DNA of 64,000 bases, from positions 1,984,001 to 2,048,000 of the forward strand of contig NZ_LT906436.1 of NCBI RefSeq assembly GCF_900187225.1, in the 5' to 3' direction. Origin of the DNA: Listeria monocytogenes. Its GTDB lineage: Bacteria; Bacillota; Bacilli; Lactobacillales; Listeriaceae. Positions 25,006 to 37,402 of the stretch are shown here, one piece after another. Each line of letters begins with the position of its first letter. Positions within the stretch are counted from its first letter, which is position 1. A model generated the notes under the pieces. It had not been told where the DNA came from, made no database searches, and saw only the letters and a program-made list of their open reading frames with translations. Made by a program: the position numbers and the translations under genes.

Positions 25006-25505
25006 ATCATCACTCTTCCTTGTTTCTCTTCTGTATCTTTTTCTTTTATATGTACGAAATGGTTATGTTTTAGTACTTGGATGGAGGCTATGTTCTGCTC
25101 GTAGCTTCTGGCAAATATGCGACGAATGACCGATTGTTCCTCCAGCCAAGCAACCATGCCTATAAGCGCCTCTGACATATATCCTTTATTTTGATAATCC
25201 GGTACGATGCTGTAGCCAATTTCGATTTCGCCCGTTTCGTCCGGATTTCCTTGTCCACCAATTTCGCCGATAATTTTATTTTCTTCTTTTAAAACGACTA
25301 GGCGTGTCCATTTAATCATTCTATCGTCTTTTTTTACGTTTTCTAATACATATGGTAAATAAAAAAAGAAATCAATTCCTGGCCAGTCAGGTGACACATG
25401 GTAGCCACTTGTCTTTTCCAAAGCTTCTGTCCCATTAATCGTTGCTTGAATCATTTCCAGTGTGTAATTAATCAATATTAATCGATCTGTTTCTAAATTA
25501 TCCAC
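24978..25505 (-). CDS. GNAT-family N-acetyltransferase
   Basis: A 175-residue acetyltransferase with the acetyl-CoA region IGYSIVPDYQNKGYMSEAL (about 112-130), where QNKGY corresponds to the Q/RxxGxG/A loop. It resembles the RimJ/RimL-like group that modifies amines or protein N-termini; the substrate is unknown. The start is probably the GTG at 25505, with a weak ribosome site GGAAAG. The DUF6884-like gene overlaps its 3' end. Confidence 0.75.
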   Translation of the reverse strand: MDNLETDRLILINYTLEMIQATINGTEALEKTSGYHVSPDWPGIDFFFYLPYVLENVKKDDRMIKWTRLVVLKEENKIIGEIGGQGNPDETGEIEIGYSIVPDYQNKGYMSEALIGMVAWLEEQSVIRRIFARSYEQNIASIQVLKHNHFVHIKEKDTEEKQGRVMMWEYPIKRT

Positions 25506-25777
25506 AACAAAAACCCGGCTTTCCTACTAATTTATTACTTTCAATTTAGCAGAATTGGATAGAAGAACGCAACTAAAGTGTGATTTTTTATCCGAATAAT
25601 TAATTAAATAGTCAAAAACTATAAAAATAAAACTATTCTGACTATATACTTGACCTTTCGTTTTTGAATGCGCTTCCATTTAAGTTATACTTCAAATATA
25701 AGACCTGGTACTAATTCCTGCTAAAAGTGTAAGTTGCTTGAATTGTGCAAACTGACGGAAAACTTTCAAAATAACAA

Positions 25778-25806
25778 TTGACAATCGCATGGCAACCATA
25801 TATATT
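25778..25806 (+). promoter_or_regulatory. promoter of the ilv-leu operon
   Basis: A consensus TTGACA (25778-25783) and TATATT (25801-25806) are 17 bases apart. The transcript would start near 25813, about 90 bases before the leader peptide. Upstream, 25560-25770 is AT-rich without another clear element. Confidence 0.85.
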
Positions 25807-25812
25807 AAATAC

Positions 25813-26046
25813 TAACATAACATTTCTTGATATTAATTTTTTTCAAAAATGTGCGACTAATCGAAAAAATAAAACCATTTAACGAAGGAGATAATGACTT
25901 ATGAAAACGACCAAATCAGTCATTACAATTTTATTACTCTAGAAGGACTTTGAGCACTGTAGAAATTTACAGTAGTTTGAGTCCTGTTTACGTTAAATGG
26001 GATTCTAGCAAAGCATCCCATTGTTTTCATCATTGGGGTGCTTTTT
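25813..26046 (+). ncRNA. ribosome-mediated attenuator of the ilv-leu operon (Rli60-type leader)
   Basis: After a leader peptide ORF (25901-25942) come three structures. The first is a pause hairpin with stems GGACT/AGTCC (25945-25949/25980-25984) and ACTGTA/TACAGT (25956-25961/25968-25973). The second is an antiterminator, AATGGGAT (25996-26003) with ATCCCATT (26015-26022). The third is a terminator, AGCATCCCA (26012-26020) with TGGGGTGCT (26034-26042) plus a T run. Antiterminator and terminator share bases and exclude each other. A stalled ribosome on the Ile/Leu/Val codons would favour the antiterminator. Position matches the known Listeria RNA Rli60. Confidence 0.88.
25901..25942 (+). CDS. 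branched-chain amino acid leader peptide
   Basis: A 13-residue ORF, MKTTKSVITILLL, behind AAGGAG (25884-25889). Six of its last seven residues are Val, Ile or Leu, in a row with one Thr, the amino acids made by the operon. It serves to sense charged tRNA levels by ribosome stalling and not as a working peptide. Confidence 0.9.
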   Translation: MKTTKSVITILLL

Positions 26047-26195
26047 ATTTAGCTAGATTTCGAGTTTTCAAGCATCGAAAAGCCATTATCAAGCGAGCAG
26101 ATACTTAATCATATAAATTAATGCCACGCTATTTAGTGAATTCTAAAAATTCAGTGTCGGCAAACAATTCTTAATTAGAAATGGGGTAAAGTCAT

Positions 26196-27890
26196 ATGCG
26201 TAGTGACAAAATAAAAAAAGGTGTCGAACAAGCTCCAGCAAGAAGTTTGCTGCATGCTACAGGTCAAATTAAAAGTCCAGGTGATATGGACAAACCATTT
26301 ATCGCTATTTGTAACTCTTACATTGATATTGTTCCAGGTCACGTTCATTTGCGAGAACTTGCGGATGTAGCCAAAGAAGCAATTAGAGAAGCTGGCGGTA
26401 TCCCATTTGAATTTAATACGATTGGTGTAGATGACGGCATTGCCATGGGACATATTGGTATGCGTTATTCCCTTCCCTCTCGTGAAGTTATCGCGGATGC
26501 AGCGGAAACAGTAATCAACGCGCACTGGTTTGACGGGGTTTTCTACATCCCAAACTGTGACAAAATTACACCAGGTATGCTACTTGCGTCGGTTCGTACC
26601 AACGTCCCTGCTATCTTCTGTTCAGGTGGTCCAATGAAAGCTGGATTGTCAGCTCACGGAAAAGCGCTCACTCTTTCTTCTGTTTTTGAAGCAGTTGGCG
26701 CATTTAAAGATGGCAGCATGTCCCAGGAAGATTTCCTTGATATGGAAGCTAATGCGTGTCCGACTTGCGGATCTTGTGCAGGAATGTTTACAGCAAACTC
26801 AATGAACTGTTTAATGGAAATTCTAGGTATGGCTGTTCCGGGAAATGGTACAACACTTGCCGTTTCTGACGCACGCCGTGATCTTATTAGAGAATCTGCT
26901 TTTCATTTAATGGATTTAGTCAAAAAAGATATTCGTCCTCGTGACATTATTACAAAAGATGCGATTGATGATGCTTTCGCGCTTGATATGGCAATGGGCG
27001 GCTCTACAAATACCGTATTACATACTCTTGCCCTTGCAAATGAAGCTGGTATTGAAGACTACGATTTGGAACGCATTAATGATATCGCCAAACGTGTCCC
27101 CTACCTTTCCAAAATTGCACCATCCTCTTCTTACTCAATGCATGATGTTCATGAGGCTGGCGGCGTTTCTGCCATCGTTAAAGAATTGGTTGATCTTGGC
27201 GGCGCAATTCATCCAGACCGAATTACCGTTACTGGAAAAACGATTCGTGAAAACGTAGCTGATGCCAAAATTAATAATACCGATGTTATTCATCCAAAAG
27301 AAAATCCGTATAGCCCAGTTGGCGGACTTTCGATGTTGTTTGGAAATATCGCACCAAAAGGAGCTGCTATCAAAGTTGGCGGCGTAGATCCTTCCGTACA
27401 AGTTTTCAAAGGAGAAGCGATTTGCTTTAGTTCTCATGATGAGGCTGTTGAGGCAATTGATAATCATACGGTTCGTGAGGGGCATGTGGTTGTTATCCGC
27501 TACGAAGGTCCAAAAGGCGGCCCCGGAATGCCGGAGATGCTGGCGCCAACTTCTAGTATTGTTGGACGTGGATTAGGAAAAGATGTTGCTTTGATTACAG
27601 ATGGTCGCTTTTCTGGAGCTACTCGCGGTATCGCAGTTGGGCATATTTCTCCAGAAGCTGCGGCTGGTGGTCCGATTGCACTCGTTCATGATGGTGATAT
27701 CATCACGATTGATTTGCCAAACCGGACGTTAAACGTGGATGTTCCTGATGAGGTTTTGGAAGAACGAAGAAAAGAATTACCGAAATTTAAAGCTAAAGTA
27801 AAAACTGGTTACCTTGCAAGATATACTGCGCTTGTAACTAGCGCCCACACTGGTGGTATTTTGCAAATTCCAGAAGATTTAATCGACTAA
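26196..27890 (+). CDS. ilvD: dihydroxy-acid dehydratase
   Basis: A 564-residue iron-sulfur dehydratase that makes 2-keto acids from dihydroxy acids in valine and isoleucine synthesis. Cluster cysteines lie in [10 protein letters not shown] and [19 protein letters not shown]. The C-terminal [19 protein letters not shown] is typical. It is the first gene of the nine-gene operon, 150 bases after the attenuator terminator. The segment 26047-26195 has no ORF or clear structure. Confidence 0.96.
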   Translation: MRSDKIKKGVEQAPARSLLHATGQIKSPGDMDKPFIAICNSYIDIVPGHVHLRELADVAKEAIREAGGIPFEFNTIGVDDGIAMGHIGMRYSLPSREVIADAAETVINAHWFDGVFYIPNCDKITPGMLLASVRTNVPAIFCSGGPMKAGLSAHGKALTLSSVFEAVGAFKDGSMSQEDFLDMEANACPTCGSCAGMFTANSMNCLMEILGMAVPGNGTTLAVSDARRDLIRESAFHLMDLVKKDIRPRDIITKDAIDDAFALDMAMGGSTNTVLHTLALANEAGIEDYDLERINDIAKRVPYLSKIAPSSSYSMHDVHEAGGVSAIVKELVDLGGAIHPDRITVTGKTIRENVADAKINNTDVIHPKENPYSPVGGLSMLFGNIAPKGAAIKVGGVDPSVQVFKGEAICFSSHDEAVEAIDNHTVREGHVVVIRYEGPKGGPGMPEMLAPTSSIVGRGLGKDVALITDGRFSGATRGIAVGHISPEAAAGGPIALVHDGDIITIDLPNRTLNVDVPDEVLEERRKELPKFKAKVKTGYLARYTALVTSAHTGGILQIPEDLID

Positions 27891-27907
27891 AAAATGAGGT
27901 GATAAGC

Positions 27908-29629
27908 GTGATTGATACGACGAAGACAAATGAAAAAGCGACAAAAAAGCAAAATAAAAGTGGTGCGGAACTTTTAATTGACGCCTTGAAAAAACAACAA
28001 GTTGACATGATTTTTGGTTACCCAGGTGGCGCTGTGTTACCTCTCTATGATGCTTTTTATGACTGCGATATCCCGCATATTCTAACACGACACGAGCAAG
28101 GAGCGATTCATGCTGCGGAAGGTTATGCTCGCGTTACTGGGAAACCTGGTGTTGTGGTTGTAACGAGTGGCCCTGGTGCAACCAACGTACTAACTGGTAT
28201 CGCGGATGCAATGAGTGACTCGATTCCATTAGTAATTTTTACCGGACAAGTTCATACGCCTGGTATCGGAAAAGATGCTTTCCAAGAAGCCGATATGATT
28301 GGGCTAACGATTCCAATTACTAAATACAATTACCAAGTGCGTGATGTTCGTGACTTACCAAAAATCGTCAATGAAGCTTTTCATATTGCAAGTACTGGTC
28401 GTAAAGGCCCTGTTGTCGTGGATATTCCAAAAGACATGGGGATTATCCAAACAGAGTCTGTCCGGCCAGATACGATTGATCTGCCGGGTTATCAACCGAC
28501 TTATTCACCGAACCCACTTCAACTTGAAAAACTAATGCAATCTCTTTCCGCCGCAAGTAAGCCACTAATACTTGCCGGAGCTGGCGTCAATCATGCGAGA
28601 GCTACAGCTGAATTACTAGAATTCGCTGAACGCTATCAAATTCCTATCGTGAATACACTGCTTGGTCTAGGAAGTTTCCCGCAAAGCCATGATTTATTCC
28701 TTGGTATGGGTGGTATGCACGGTTCTTATGCAGCAAATATGGCGCTAACGGATTGCGACTTGCTGATTAATTTTGGCTCTAGATTCGATGACCGCCTTGC
28801 AAGCGCACCGAAAGAATTTGCCACGAAAGCAACCATTGCTCATATCGACATTGATCCCGCGGAAATCGGCAAAATTATCGAAACGCAAATTCCAATCGTG
28901 GCGGATATCAACGAAACGCTCACGCAACTACTACAAATGGAACTTCCGGTTCATCCGGATACATCCCATTGGTACAAATTAAATATGACGCGCAAAAACC
29001 GTCATCCTTTTAATTTTGATAGAACGAAAAAAGCGGAAATTAAACCACAGCGTGTTATTGAGCTAATTGGTGAAATTACGCAAGGTGAAGCGCTTGTTTC
29101 TACCGATGTTGGACAGCATCAAATGTGGGCGGCGCAGTTTTATCCATTCCAATTCGATCATCAAATTATTACAAGTGGTGGTCTTGGCACAATGGGCTTT
29201 GGATTTCCCGCAGCCGTTGGGGCACAACTCGCTTTCCCAGATAAAACGGTAGTCGCAATTGTTGGCGATGGCGGTTTCCAAATGACCAACCAAGAACTAG
29301 CGATTTTAAACGATTATCAAATCAATGTAAAAACGGTGATTATCAATAATGGTTCGCTCGGGATGGTTCGTCAGTGGCAAGAAAAATTCCACGGTGAAAG
29401 ATATTCCCATTCGATTTTCACGAGTCAACCAGATTTTGTCAAATTATCTGAGGCTTATGGCGTCAAAGGGGTTCGCCTAACGAATCCGGAAACGCTGGAA
29501 AAAGATTTGAGAAAAGCCTTCGCTCACCCTGGACCAATCGTAATTGATGTCCATGTAGCAAAAGACGAACTAGTACTTCCAATGGTTCCAAGTGGCAAAC
29601 CAAATCACCAAATGGAAGGGGTGGAATAA
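27908..29629 (+). CDS. ilvB: acetolactate synthase, large (catalytic) subunit, anabolic
   Basis: A thiamine diphosphate enzyme of 573 residues that forms acetolactate or acetohydroxybutyrate. The catalytic Glu is in [15 protein letters not shown]. The ThDP-Mg motif is [19 protein letters not shown] with NN shortly after. The GTG at 27908 lies six bases behind AGGTG; an in-frame GTG at 27899 is inside that ribosome site. ilvN begins directly at its stop codon. The catabolic counterpart alsS is at 49837. Confidence 0.95.
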   Translation: MIDTTKTNEKATKKQNKSGAELLIDALKKQQVDMIFGYPGGAVLPLYDAFYDCDIPHILTRHEQGAIHAAEGYARVTGKPGVVVVTSGPGATNVLTGIADAMSDSIPLVIFTGQVHTPGIGKDAFQEADMIGLTIPITKYNYQVRDVRDLPKIVNEAFHIASTGRKGPVVVDIPKDMGIIQTESVRPDTIDLPGYQPTYSPNPLQLEKLMQSLSAASKPLILAGAGVNHARATAELLEFAERYQIPIVNTLLGLGSFPQSHDLFLGMGGMHGSYAANMALTDCDLLINFGSRFDDRLASAPKEFATKATIAHIDIDPAEIGKIIETQIPIVADINETLTQLLQMELPVHPDTSHWYKLNMTRKNRHPFNFDRTKKAEIKPQRVIELIGEITQGEALVSTDVGQHQMWAAQFYPFQFDHQIITSGGLGTMGFGFPAAVGAQLAFPDKTVVAIVGDGGFQMTNQELAILNDYQINVKTVIINNGSLGMVRQWQEKFHGERYSHSIFTSQPDFVKLSEAYGVKGVRLTNPETLEKDLRKAFAHPGPIVIDVHVAKDELVLPMVPSGKPNHQMEGVE

Positions 29630-30121
29630 ATGCGCCGAATCATTACCGCTACAGTAAACAACTCTTCTGGCGTGTTAAATCGTATCACTGGGGTTATCTC
29701 CAGACGCCAATACAATATCGATAGCATCTCTGTCGGCTGGACCGAAATCCCGAATGTTTCCCGGATTACCATCGTTGTCCATGTCGATTCCTTATACGAA
29801 ATTGAACAAGTAACCAAACAGCTCAACAAACAAATCGATGTGCTTAAAGTTAGCGATATTACGGATGACGCGCACATTGAACGAGAACTTGCTTTACTGA
29901 AAATCAATTCCCCCGCCGCCTTACGTTCCGAGCTAAACGCAGTAATCGAACCATTTCGCGCAACCGTCATTGATGTTGGCACTAAAAATGTTGTCATCCA
30001 AGTAACTGGTACAAGCGAAAAAATCGATGCATTTGTTGATACGGTTCGTCCCTACGGCATTAAACAAATGGCAAGAACTGGCGTGACTGGCTTTACAAGA
30101 AGCCCTAAAAAAATGGGTTGA
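29630..30121 (+). CDS. ilvN: acetolactate synthase, small regulatory subunit
   Basis: A 163-residue subunit with an N-terminal ACT domain (about 3-77; NNSSGVLNRITGVISRRQYN) and a C-terminal ALS_ss_C domain (about 82-157). It activates IlvB and confers valine feedback inhibition. Its ATG follows the ilvB TAA without a gap (TAAATG), so translation is coupled. Confidence 0.95.
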   Translation: MRRIITATVNNSSGVLNRITGVISRRQYNIDSISVGWTEIPNVSRITIVVHVDSLYEIEQVTKQLNKQIDVLKVSDITDDAHIERELALLKINSPAALRSELNAVIEPFRATVIDVGTKNVVIQVTGTSEKIDAFVDTVRPYGIKQMARTGVTGFTRSPKKMG

Positions 30122-30192
30122 AATCATTTACTACAGAGCAATCCGTTGCTTTGCTAGCATCAGGACAGCACACTTGCTATTCTGAAATATAA

Positions 30193-31215
<1,023 letters not shown>

Positions 31216-31228
31216 TACTTAATTCGGA

Positions 31229-31255
31229 TTGCTAGGCGAGTTTTTCGCCTAGCAA
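31229..31255 (+). other. perfect hairpin between ilvC and leuA
   Basis: TTGCTAGGCGA (31229-31239) and TCGCCTAGCAA (31245-31255) form an 11-bp perfect stem with a 5-base loop just after the ilvC stop. No T run follows, so it looks like a processing or mRNA-stability element. A second inverted repeat AGTTTAAG/CTTAAACT (31278-31285/31313-31320) follows. Confidence 0.65.
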
Positions 31256-31372
31256 CCGTTTATCCTTTTTCAATATGAGTTTAAGGTAGAACGCGTTTCT
31301 TTCTTAAACTGATACTGAAAGCAGGAAAAATCCAAGCTTCCCTATCTAATATAAAACAAGAGGTGAAATCGA

Positions 31373-32911
31373 ATGAAGAAAATCCAGTTTTTTGATACTA
31401 CACTTAGAGATGGCGAACAAACCCCTGGAGTTAATTTTGACGTAAAGGAGAAAATCCAGATTGCCTTACAACTCGAAAAACTTGGAATTGATGTGATTGA
31501 AGCCGGCTTTCCGATTTCTTCTCCTGGAGATTTTGAATGCGTCAAGGCCATTGCAAAAGCGATTAAACATTGTTCTGTAACAGGGCTAGCGCGCTGTGTT
31601 GAAGGAGATATCGACCGCGCGGAAGAAGCGCTTAAAGACGCTGTTTCTCCGCAAATACATATCTTCTTAGCAACGAGCGATGTGCATATGGAATACAAAT
31701 TAAAAATGAGTCGGGCGGAAGTTCTTGCTTCCATTAAACACCACATTAGTTATGCAAGACAAAAATTCGAAGTAGTACAGTTTTCACCAGAAGATGCAAC
31801 TCGGTCAGATCGTGCTTTTCTAATTGAGGCCGTTCAAACAGCAATTGATGCCGGGGCAACTGTCATCAACATTCCGGACACGGTCGGATATACTAACCCA
31901 ACCGAATTCGGACAGCTATTCCAAGATTTGCGTAGGGAAATTAAACAATTTGATGATATTACTTTCGCTTCCCATTGTCATGATGACCTTGGTATGGCGA
32001 CTGCAAATGCACTTGCTGCAATCGAAAATGGCGCAAGACGCGTCGAAGGTACAATTAATGGGATTGGCGAACGAGCTGGGAATACGGCTCTTGAAGAAGT
32101 TGCTGTCGCGCTGCATATTCGCAAAGATTTTTATCAAGCAGAAACAAATATCGTTTTGAACCAATTTAAAAATTCTAGTGATCTGATTAGTCGTTTGTCG
32201 GGTATGCCTGTTCCGCGTAATAAAGCCGTAATTGGTGGTAATGCTTACGCGCACGAGTCCGGTATTCATCAAGATGGCGTGCTGAAAAACCCAGATACGT
32301 ATGAAATCATCACCCCTGCCCTTGTCGGCGTGGATAAAAACTCGCTTCCTCTTGGTAAACTTTCTGGCAAACATGCCTTCAATACGCGCATGGAAGAAAT
32401 GGGCTACACACTAACCGAACAAGAACAAAAAGATGCCTTTAAACGTTTCAAACAACTAGCAGATGCGAAAAAAGAAGTAACTGAAGAAGACTTGCACGCG
32501 TTAATTCTCGGCCAATCTTCCGAGTCAGCCGATGATTTCGAACTAAAACATTTGCAAGTTCAATATGTTACTGGCGGCGTCCAAGGTGCGATTGTTCGCA
32601 TTGAAGAACGTGATGGCGCTCTAGTAGAAGATGCAGCAACTGGTTCAGGTAGCATTGAAGCGATTTACAACACAATTAATCGCCTAATGAAACAAGACAT
32701 CGAATTAACCGATTATCGTATCCAAGCAATTACAGCCGGCCAAGATGCCCAAGCAGAAGTACATGTCGTCATTAAAAATGACAAAGGCGCTGAGTTCCAT
32801 GGTATCGGTATTGATTTTGACGTTTTAACTGCTAGTGCTAAAGCTTATTTGCAAGCATCAGGCAAAAGCAAAACCGCCAGTAAGCAAGCTGATTTCGAGG
32901 AGGTAAAATAA
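31373..32911 (+). CDS. leuA: 2-isopropylmalate synthase
   Basis: A 512-residue enzyme that condenses acetyl-CoA with 2-ketoisovalerate, the first step of leucine synthesis. The HMGL-like TIM barrel begins [14 protein letters not shown], with metal ligands in [12 protein letters not shown]. The C-terminal LeuA dimer domain (about 390-500) is the leucine feedback site. The start follows AGAGGTGA. Confidence 0.96.
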
Positions 32912-32912
32912 C

Positions 32913-33965
32913 GTGACCTATAAAATTACTTCCTTAGCTGGCGACGGAATTGGTCCAGAAATTATGACTTCTGGACTTCAAGTATTAGAGGCAGTCGCAA
33001 AAAAATACAACCATACGTTTGAAATTGAATCTCATCCCTTTGGCGGCGCAGGAATTGACGTAGCACAAGACCCAATCCCTTCTTCCACCTTAAAAGCATG
33101 CCAAGACGCCGACGCCATTTTACTCGGAGCAATTGGTGGTCCAAAATGGGATAATGCGAGCAAACGTCCCGAAGATGGCCTACTTGCACTTCGAAAAGCG
33201 CTTGGTCTTTTCGCCAACATTCGCCCTATTCAAGTCCCAAGCTCCATCACGCACCTTTCTCCTTTAAAAAAGGAAATTGTTGAGAACACTGATTTTGTCG
33301 TTGTTCGTGAGTTGACTGGTGGACTTTACTTTGGGGAACCAAAACATTGGGATGAGTCAGCGGCAGTTGATTCTTTAACATATACCCGTGCAGAAATCGA
33401 GCGAATTATTGAGAAAGCTTTCGAAATAGCTGCGACGAGAAATAAAAAAGTTACTTCTGTGGATAAAGCGAATGTGCTAGCTTCTAGTAAACTATGGCGA
33501 AAAATTGCTGAAGAAGTGGCAAGTCGTCACCCAGATATCACACTAGAACATCTATACATTGATGCTGCGGCAATGCTTATGATTCAACGACCAACGACAT
33601 TTGATGTTATCGTGACGGAAAACTTATTTGGCGATATTTTAAGCGATGAAGCGTCTGTCATTACTGGCTCACTTGGAATGCTCCCTTCTGCTAGCCATGC
33701 GGAAAACGGACCATCTTTATACGAACCAATTCATGGATCTGCACCAGATATCGCTAATCAAAATATTGCCAATCCAATGTCGATGATTTCTTCGGTGTCG
33801 ATGATGCTCCGCCAATCTTTCTCTCTTTTTAAAGAAGCGGATGCGATTGATGCGGCAGCTACAAGAACAATGCAAGCTGGATTTTTAACCGCTGACCTTG
33901 GTGGAAACACTACTACGACCGACTTTACAAATGAAGTTCTAAAACAAATTGAAGGAGGAGAATAA
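32913..33965 (+). CDS. leuB: 3-isopropylmalate dehydrogenase
   Basis: A 350-residue NAD-dependent decarboxylating dehydrogenase. The family signature [20 protein letters not shown] lies at about 236-255. The start is a GTG at 32913, one base after the leuA stop and behind GAGGAGG. It converts 3-isopropylmalate to 2-ketoisocaproate. Confidence 0.96.
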   Translation: MTYKITSLAGDGIGPEIMTSGLQVLEAVAKKYNHTFEIESHPFGGAGIDVAQDPIPSSTLKACQDADAILLGAIGGPKWDNASKRPEDGLLALRKALGLFANIRPIQVPSSITHLSPLKKEIVENTDFVVVRELTGGLYFGEPKHWDESAAVDSLTYTRAEIERIIEKAFEIAATRNKKVTSVDKANVLASSKLWRKIAEEVASRHPDITLEHLYIDAAAMLMIQRPTTFDVIVTENLFGDILSDEASVITGSLGMLPSASHAENGPSLYEPIHGSAPDIANQNIANPMSMISSVSMMLRQSFSLFKEADAIDAAATRTMQAGFLTADLGGNTTTTDFTNEVLKQIEGGE

Positions 33966-33966
33966 A

Positions 33967-35355
33967 ATGGGGAAAACACTTTTTGATAAACTTTGGAACC
34001 GTCATGTCATTTATGGCAAAGAAGGTGAACCGCAATTATTATACGTTGATCTTCATTTGATTCATGAAGTTACTTCTCCTCAAGCGTTTGAAGGACTAAG
34101 ACTGGAAAATCGGCCACTGCGCAGACCAGATAAAACGTTCGCGACAATGGATCATAACGTTCCAACCGAAGATATTTTCAACATCCAAGACCTTGTTGCT
34201 AAAAAACAAATTGAAGCACTGCAAACCAACTGCGCGGAATTCGGCGTAACGCTAGCTGACATGGGCAGTGACCGTCAAGGAATCGTGCATATGGTTGGAC
34301 CAGAAACTGGACTAACGCAACCTGGCAAAGTGATTGTTTGTGGGGATTCTCATACGGCGACACATGGTGCTTTTGGAGCGATTGGCTTTGGGATTGGTTC
34401 TAGTGAAGTAGAGCATGTTTTTGCGACTCAAACAATTTGGCAACAAAAGCCAAAATCAATGGGCATTGAAATTAACGGCAAACTTCCAAAAGGTGTATAT
34501 GCGAAAGATATTATTTTGCATTTGATTGCCACGTATGGTGTTGCTTTTGGAACTGGTTATGCCGTCGAGTATTATGGTGAAACTATTCGTAATATGTCGA
34601 TGGAAGAACGGATGACAATTTGCAATATGGCAATTGAAGGCGGCGCAAAAATGGGCATGATGGCGCCAGATGAAACTACTTTTGAATATGTGCGCGGTCG
34701 TGAATACGCTCCTACTGATATGGATAAAGCAATTAGCGACTGGAAAACACTCCAAACTGACTCCGATGCAGAATACGACCTTCATATCCAAATGGATGCG
34801 AGTATTTTGGAACCATATGTCACTTGGGGAACAAATCCCGAAATGGGTGTTCCTTTTTCTAAAGCATTTCCGGAAATTAAAGATATGAACTATGAGCGTG
34901 CTTATGAATATATGGGGCTAAAACCTGGTCAAACTGCAGAAGAAATCGAGCTTGGCTATGTGTTTATTGGTTCTTGTACGAATGCCAGGCTTTCTGACTT
35001 AGAAGAAGCCGCTCGTATCGTCAAAGGAAATAAAGTGAAAAATAATATTCGCGCACTCGTTGTCCCTGGTTCCCGCCAAGTTCGTAATGCGGCAGAATCT
35101 ATTGGACTAGATAAAATTTTTATAGAAGCTGGTTTTGAATGGCGTGAACCTGGTTGTTCGATGTGTCTAGGAATGAATCCTGACCAAGTACCGGACGGCG
35201 TTCACTGTGCCTCTACTTCGAATCGTAATTTTGAAGGACGGCAAGGTAAAGGCGCCCGTACTCATCTCGTTTCACCAGCAATGGCTGCGGCCGCGGCAAT
35301 CAATGGACACTTTATCGATATTCGAAAGGAGGCGGTTATCAGTGGAGGAAATTAA
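33967..35355 (+). CDS. leuC: 3-isopropylmalate dehydratase, large subunit
   Basis: A 462-residue aconitase-family subunit. The [4Fe-4S] cysteines are in [10 protein letters not shown] and [10 protein letters not shown]. The ATG at 33967 is eight bases behind AAGGAGG; an in-frame upstream ATG at 33949 lies inside leuB and has no ribosome site. It overlaps leuD by 14 bases. Confidence 0.96.
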   Translation: MGKTLFDKLWNRHVIYGKEGEPQLLYVDLHLIHEVTSPQAFEGLRLENRPLRRPDKTFATMDHNVPTEDIFNIQDLVAKKQIEALQTNCAEFGVTLADMGSDRQGIVHMVGPETGLTQPGKVIVCGDSHTATHGAFGAIGFGIGSSEVEHVFATQTIWQQKPKSMGIEINGKLPKGVYAKDIILHLIATYGVAFGTGYAVEYYGETIRNMSMEERMTICNMAIEGGAKMGMMAPDETTFEYVRGREYAPTDMDKAISDWKTLQTDSDAEYDLHIQMDASILEPYVTWGTNPEMGVPFSKAFPEIKDMNYERAYEYMGLKPGQTAEEIELGYVFIGSCTNARLSDLEEAARIVKGNKVKNNIRALVVPGSRQVRNAAESIGLDKIFIEAGFEWREPGCSMCLGMNPDQVPDGVHCASTSNRNFEGRQGKGARTHLVSPAMAAAAAINGHFIDIRKEAVISGGN

Positions 35356-35923
35356 AGTACACATTGGAAAAACAGTGGCGCTAATGAACGACAATATCGA
35401 TACCGACCAAATCATTCCCAAAAGTTTCCTAAAACGGATTGAGCGGACTGGTTTTGGTGAATTTCTCTTTGATAGTTGGCGTTATCTACCGAATCGTAAA
35501 CCAAACCCGGATTTCCCGCTAAATGCTCTAGACCGCCAAGAAGCGACTATTTTAATTACAGGCGAAAATTTTGGTTGTGGTTCTTCACGGGAACATGCCG
35601 CATGGGCGCTACTTGACTACCGTTTTCGTGTAATTATTGCTGGTAGTTATAGTGATATTTTTTATATGAATTGTACGAAAAACGGCGTGCTCCCTATCGT
35701 TCTTCCCAGAGAGGCACGTGAAAAATTAGCGAAAATTGCAGCCGAAGAGAATGTGACCATTGACTTGCCAAACCAACAAGTTATCAGTTCAGTTGGCACC
35801 TATCCTTTTGAGATTGATGCTACGTGGAAAAATAAATTTATTAATGGACTGGATGATATCGCCATTACATTTGAACATATTGATGCGATTAAAGCCTATG
35901 AACAAAAAGTGGATTCAATATAA
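35342..35923 (+). CDS. leuD: 3-isopropylmalate dehydratase, small subunit
   Basis: A 193-residue swivel-domain subunit with [20 protein letters not shown] (about 17-36) and [16 protein letters not shown]. The start is a GTG at 35342, nine bases behind AAAGGAGG and within the end of leuC. A longer frame going back to 35207 is an artefact of the overlap. Confidence 0.95.
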   Translation: MEEIKVHIGKTVALMNDNIDTDQIIPKSFLKRIERTGFGEFLFDSWRYLPNRKPNPDFPLNALDRQEATILITGENFGCGSSREHAAWALLDYRFRVIIAGSYSDIFYMNCTKNGVLPIVLPREAREKLAKIAAEENVTIDLPNQQVISSVGTYPFEIDATWKNKFINGLDDIAITFEHIDAIKAYEQKVDSI

Positions 35924-35938
35924 GAAAAGGTAGTGAGG

Positions 35939-37210
35939 ATGATGGAATTAGTTGACTTATTAGTAACAGAAGAAGATGTCGAAAAGGCCTATGAAGTCTT
36001 AAAGTCGGTCGTCAAACATACGCCACTAGAATATGATTTTTATCTTTCGGAAAAATATCATTGCAATGTCTATCTGAAACGCGAAGATTTGCAAAGAGTG
36101 CGTTCTTTTAAATTACGTGGTGCTTTTTATGCTATTTCTAGATTATCAGCGGAACAATTGGAAAAAGGAGTGGTGTGCGCAAGTGCTGGAAATCATGCGC
36201 AAGGAGTTGCATATACGTGCAAACGAATGACAGTTCCAGCTACGATTTTTATGCCAACGACTACCCCGCAACAAAAAGTATCACAAGTAAAATTTTTTGG
36301 TGGTAGTAATGTCGAAGTGGTTTTAGTTGGCGATACGTTTGATGCTTCTGCAACTGCCGCGAAAGAATTTGCTGCAGCACATGGCCAAACTTTTATCCCA
36401 CCGTTTGATGATCCTGATATTATTGCAGGCCAAGGCTCGCTTGCTGTGGAGATGGTCAAAGATTTAAATAAAGCACACGAGCAAGCAGATTATGTTTTTG
36501 CTGGAATTGGGGGTGGTGGCTTGATTAGCGGTGTTGCAACGTATCTCAAAGCGAAGAGCCCGATTACAAAAATCATCGGGGTAGAACCTGATGGCGCGCC
36601 TTCAATGACAGCAGCTTTAAAACAAAATCAAGTCGTAACACTAGATAAAATCGATAAATTTGTCGATGGTGCTGCGGTAAAAGAAGTTGGTAGCTTAACG
36701 TTCCAACATGCCAAAGTGTTAGTCGATGAAGTGACAACTGTTTCTGAAGGTGCTGTTTGTTCTACGATTTTGGATATGTATACGAAGCAAGCGATTGTTG
36801 CAGAACCTGCTGGAGCACTTTCCGTTGCTGCACTTGAAACCTACCGCGAGGAAATTAAAGACAAGACGGTTGTTTGTATTGTAAGTGGCGGAAACAATGA
36901 TATTAACCGGATGCAAGAAATTGAAGAACGTTCCCTCCTACATGAAGGATTAAAGCATTATTTTATCGTCAATTTCTCGCAGCGTCCTGGGGCTTTGAAA
37001 GAATTTGTTAACGATGTGCTCGGTCCACATGACGATATCACCAAATTCGAATATACGAAAAAAGTGAATCGAGGTAATGGACCTGTAATTATCGGTGTTT
37101 TGTTGCAAGATAAAAATGATTATGAAGGATTGCTTGACCGGGTTGCTGCTTTTGACCCGAGCTATATTCCGATTAATGATAATCAAACCCTATACACTTT
37201 GCTTGTATAA
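35939..37210 (+). CDS. ilvA: threonine deaminase (threonine ammonia-lyase)
   Basis: A 423-residue PLP enzyme that makes 2-ketobutyrate for isoleucine. The PLP Lys is in [10 protein letters not shown] (about 60). The glycine loop [10 protein letters not shown] lies at about 185. A single C-terminal ACT-like regulatory domain (about 330-420; [19 protein letters not shown]) gives the short Firmicutes form. ATG at 35939 is eight bases behind AAAAGG; 35942 is possible. It is the last gene of the operon. Confidence 0.95.
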   Translation: MMELVDLLVTEEDVEKAYEVLKSVVKHTPLEYDFYLSEKYHCNVYLKREDLQRVRSFKLRGAFYAISRLSAEQLEKGVVCASAGNHAQGVAYTCKRMTVPATIFMPTTTPQQKVSQVKFFGGSNVEVVLVGDTFDASATAAKEFAAAHGQTFIPPFDDPDIIAGQGSLAVEMVKDLNKAHEQADYVFAGIGGGGLISGVATYLKAKSPITKIIGVEPDGAPSMTAALKQNQVVTLDKIDKFVDGAAVKEVGSLTFQHAKVLVDEVTTVSEGAVCSTILDMYTKQAIVAEPAGALSVAALETYREEIKDKTVVCIVSGGNNDINRMQEIEERSLLHEGLKHYFIVNFSQRPGALKEFVNDVLGPHDDITKFEYTKKVNRGNGPVIIGVLLQDKNDYEGLLDRVAAFDPSYIPINDNQTLYTLLV

Positions 37211-37244
37211 AAAGAGTTCTCGTATGATGCGAGAACTCTTTTTA
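37210..37244 (+). terminator. terminator of the ilv-leu operon
   Basis: AAAAAGAGTTCTCG and CGAGAACTCTTTTT pair around a short loop and end in a T run. The tail overlaps the first copy of the alsD upstream motif. Confidence 0.92.
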
Positions 37245-37331
37245 TATTACAGTTTATACATCTGTTATAGTAACAGTTTATTTTGTAATTCGGTTTAAAA
37301 TCTTTTGTTTACGGATATAAAGTAGTATAAT
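37244..37331 (+). promoter_or_regulatory. alsD promoter with duplicated ACAGTTTAT motif
   Basis: A TATAAT -10 (37326-37331) lies 71 bases before alsD, with a weak -35 (TTTTGT to TTGTTT, 37303-37310). Upstream are two same-direction copies of ACAGTTTAT (37249-37257 and 37273-37281), 24 bp apart. The second copy is part of a palindrome CTGTTATAGTAACAG (37262-37276). Near-identical duplicated motifs stand upstream of alsS at 51652-51689, so a shared activator is likely. Confidence 0.6.
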
Positions 37332-37402
37332 AAACATATAGAAATTAAACTGTATTATTTAAAAATAATTTTTCATATATAACAATTCAAGGAGTGGCAA
37401 AG

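Noticed and set aside
25757-25776. CodY-box-like sequence AACTTTCAAAATAAC just before the ilv promoter -35
   Set aside because: It matches only about 10 of 15 positions of AATTTTCWGAAAATT. CodY control of this operon is likely from general knowledge, but this site alone is too weak to list.
26047-26195. Second riboswitch or T-box after the attenuator
   Set aside because: The 149 bases have no T-box sequence (AGGGTGGnACCGCG) and no further terminator/antiterminator pair.
33949-33966. Longer LeuC start at the ATG inside leuB
   Set aside because: The ATG at 33967 has an ideal AAGGAGG site while 33949 has none.
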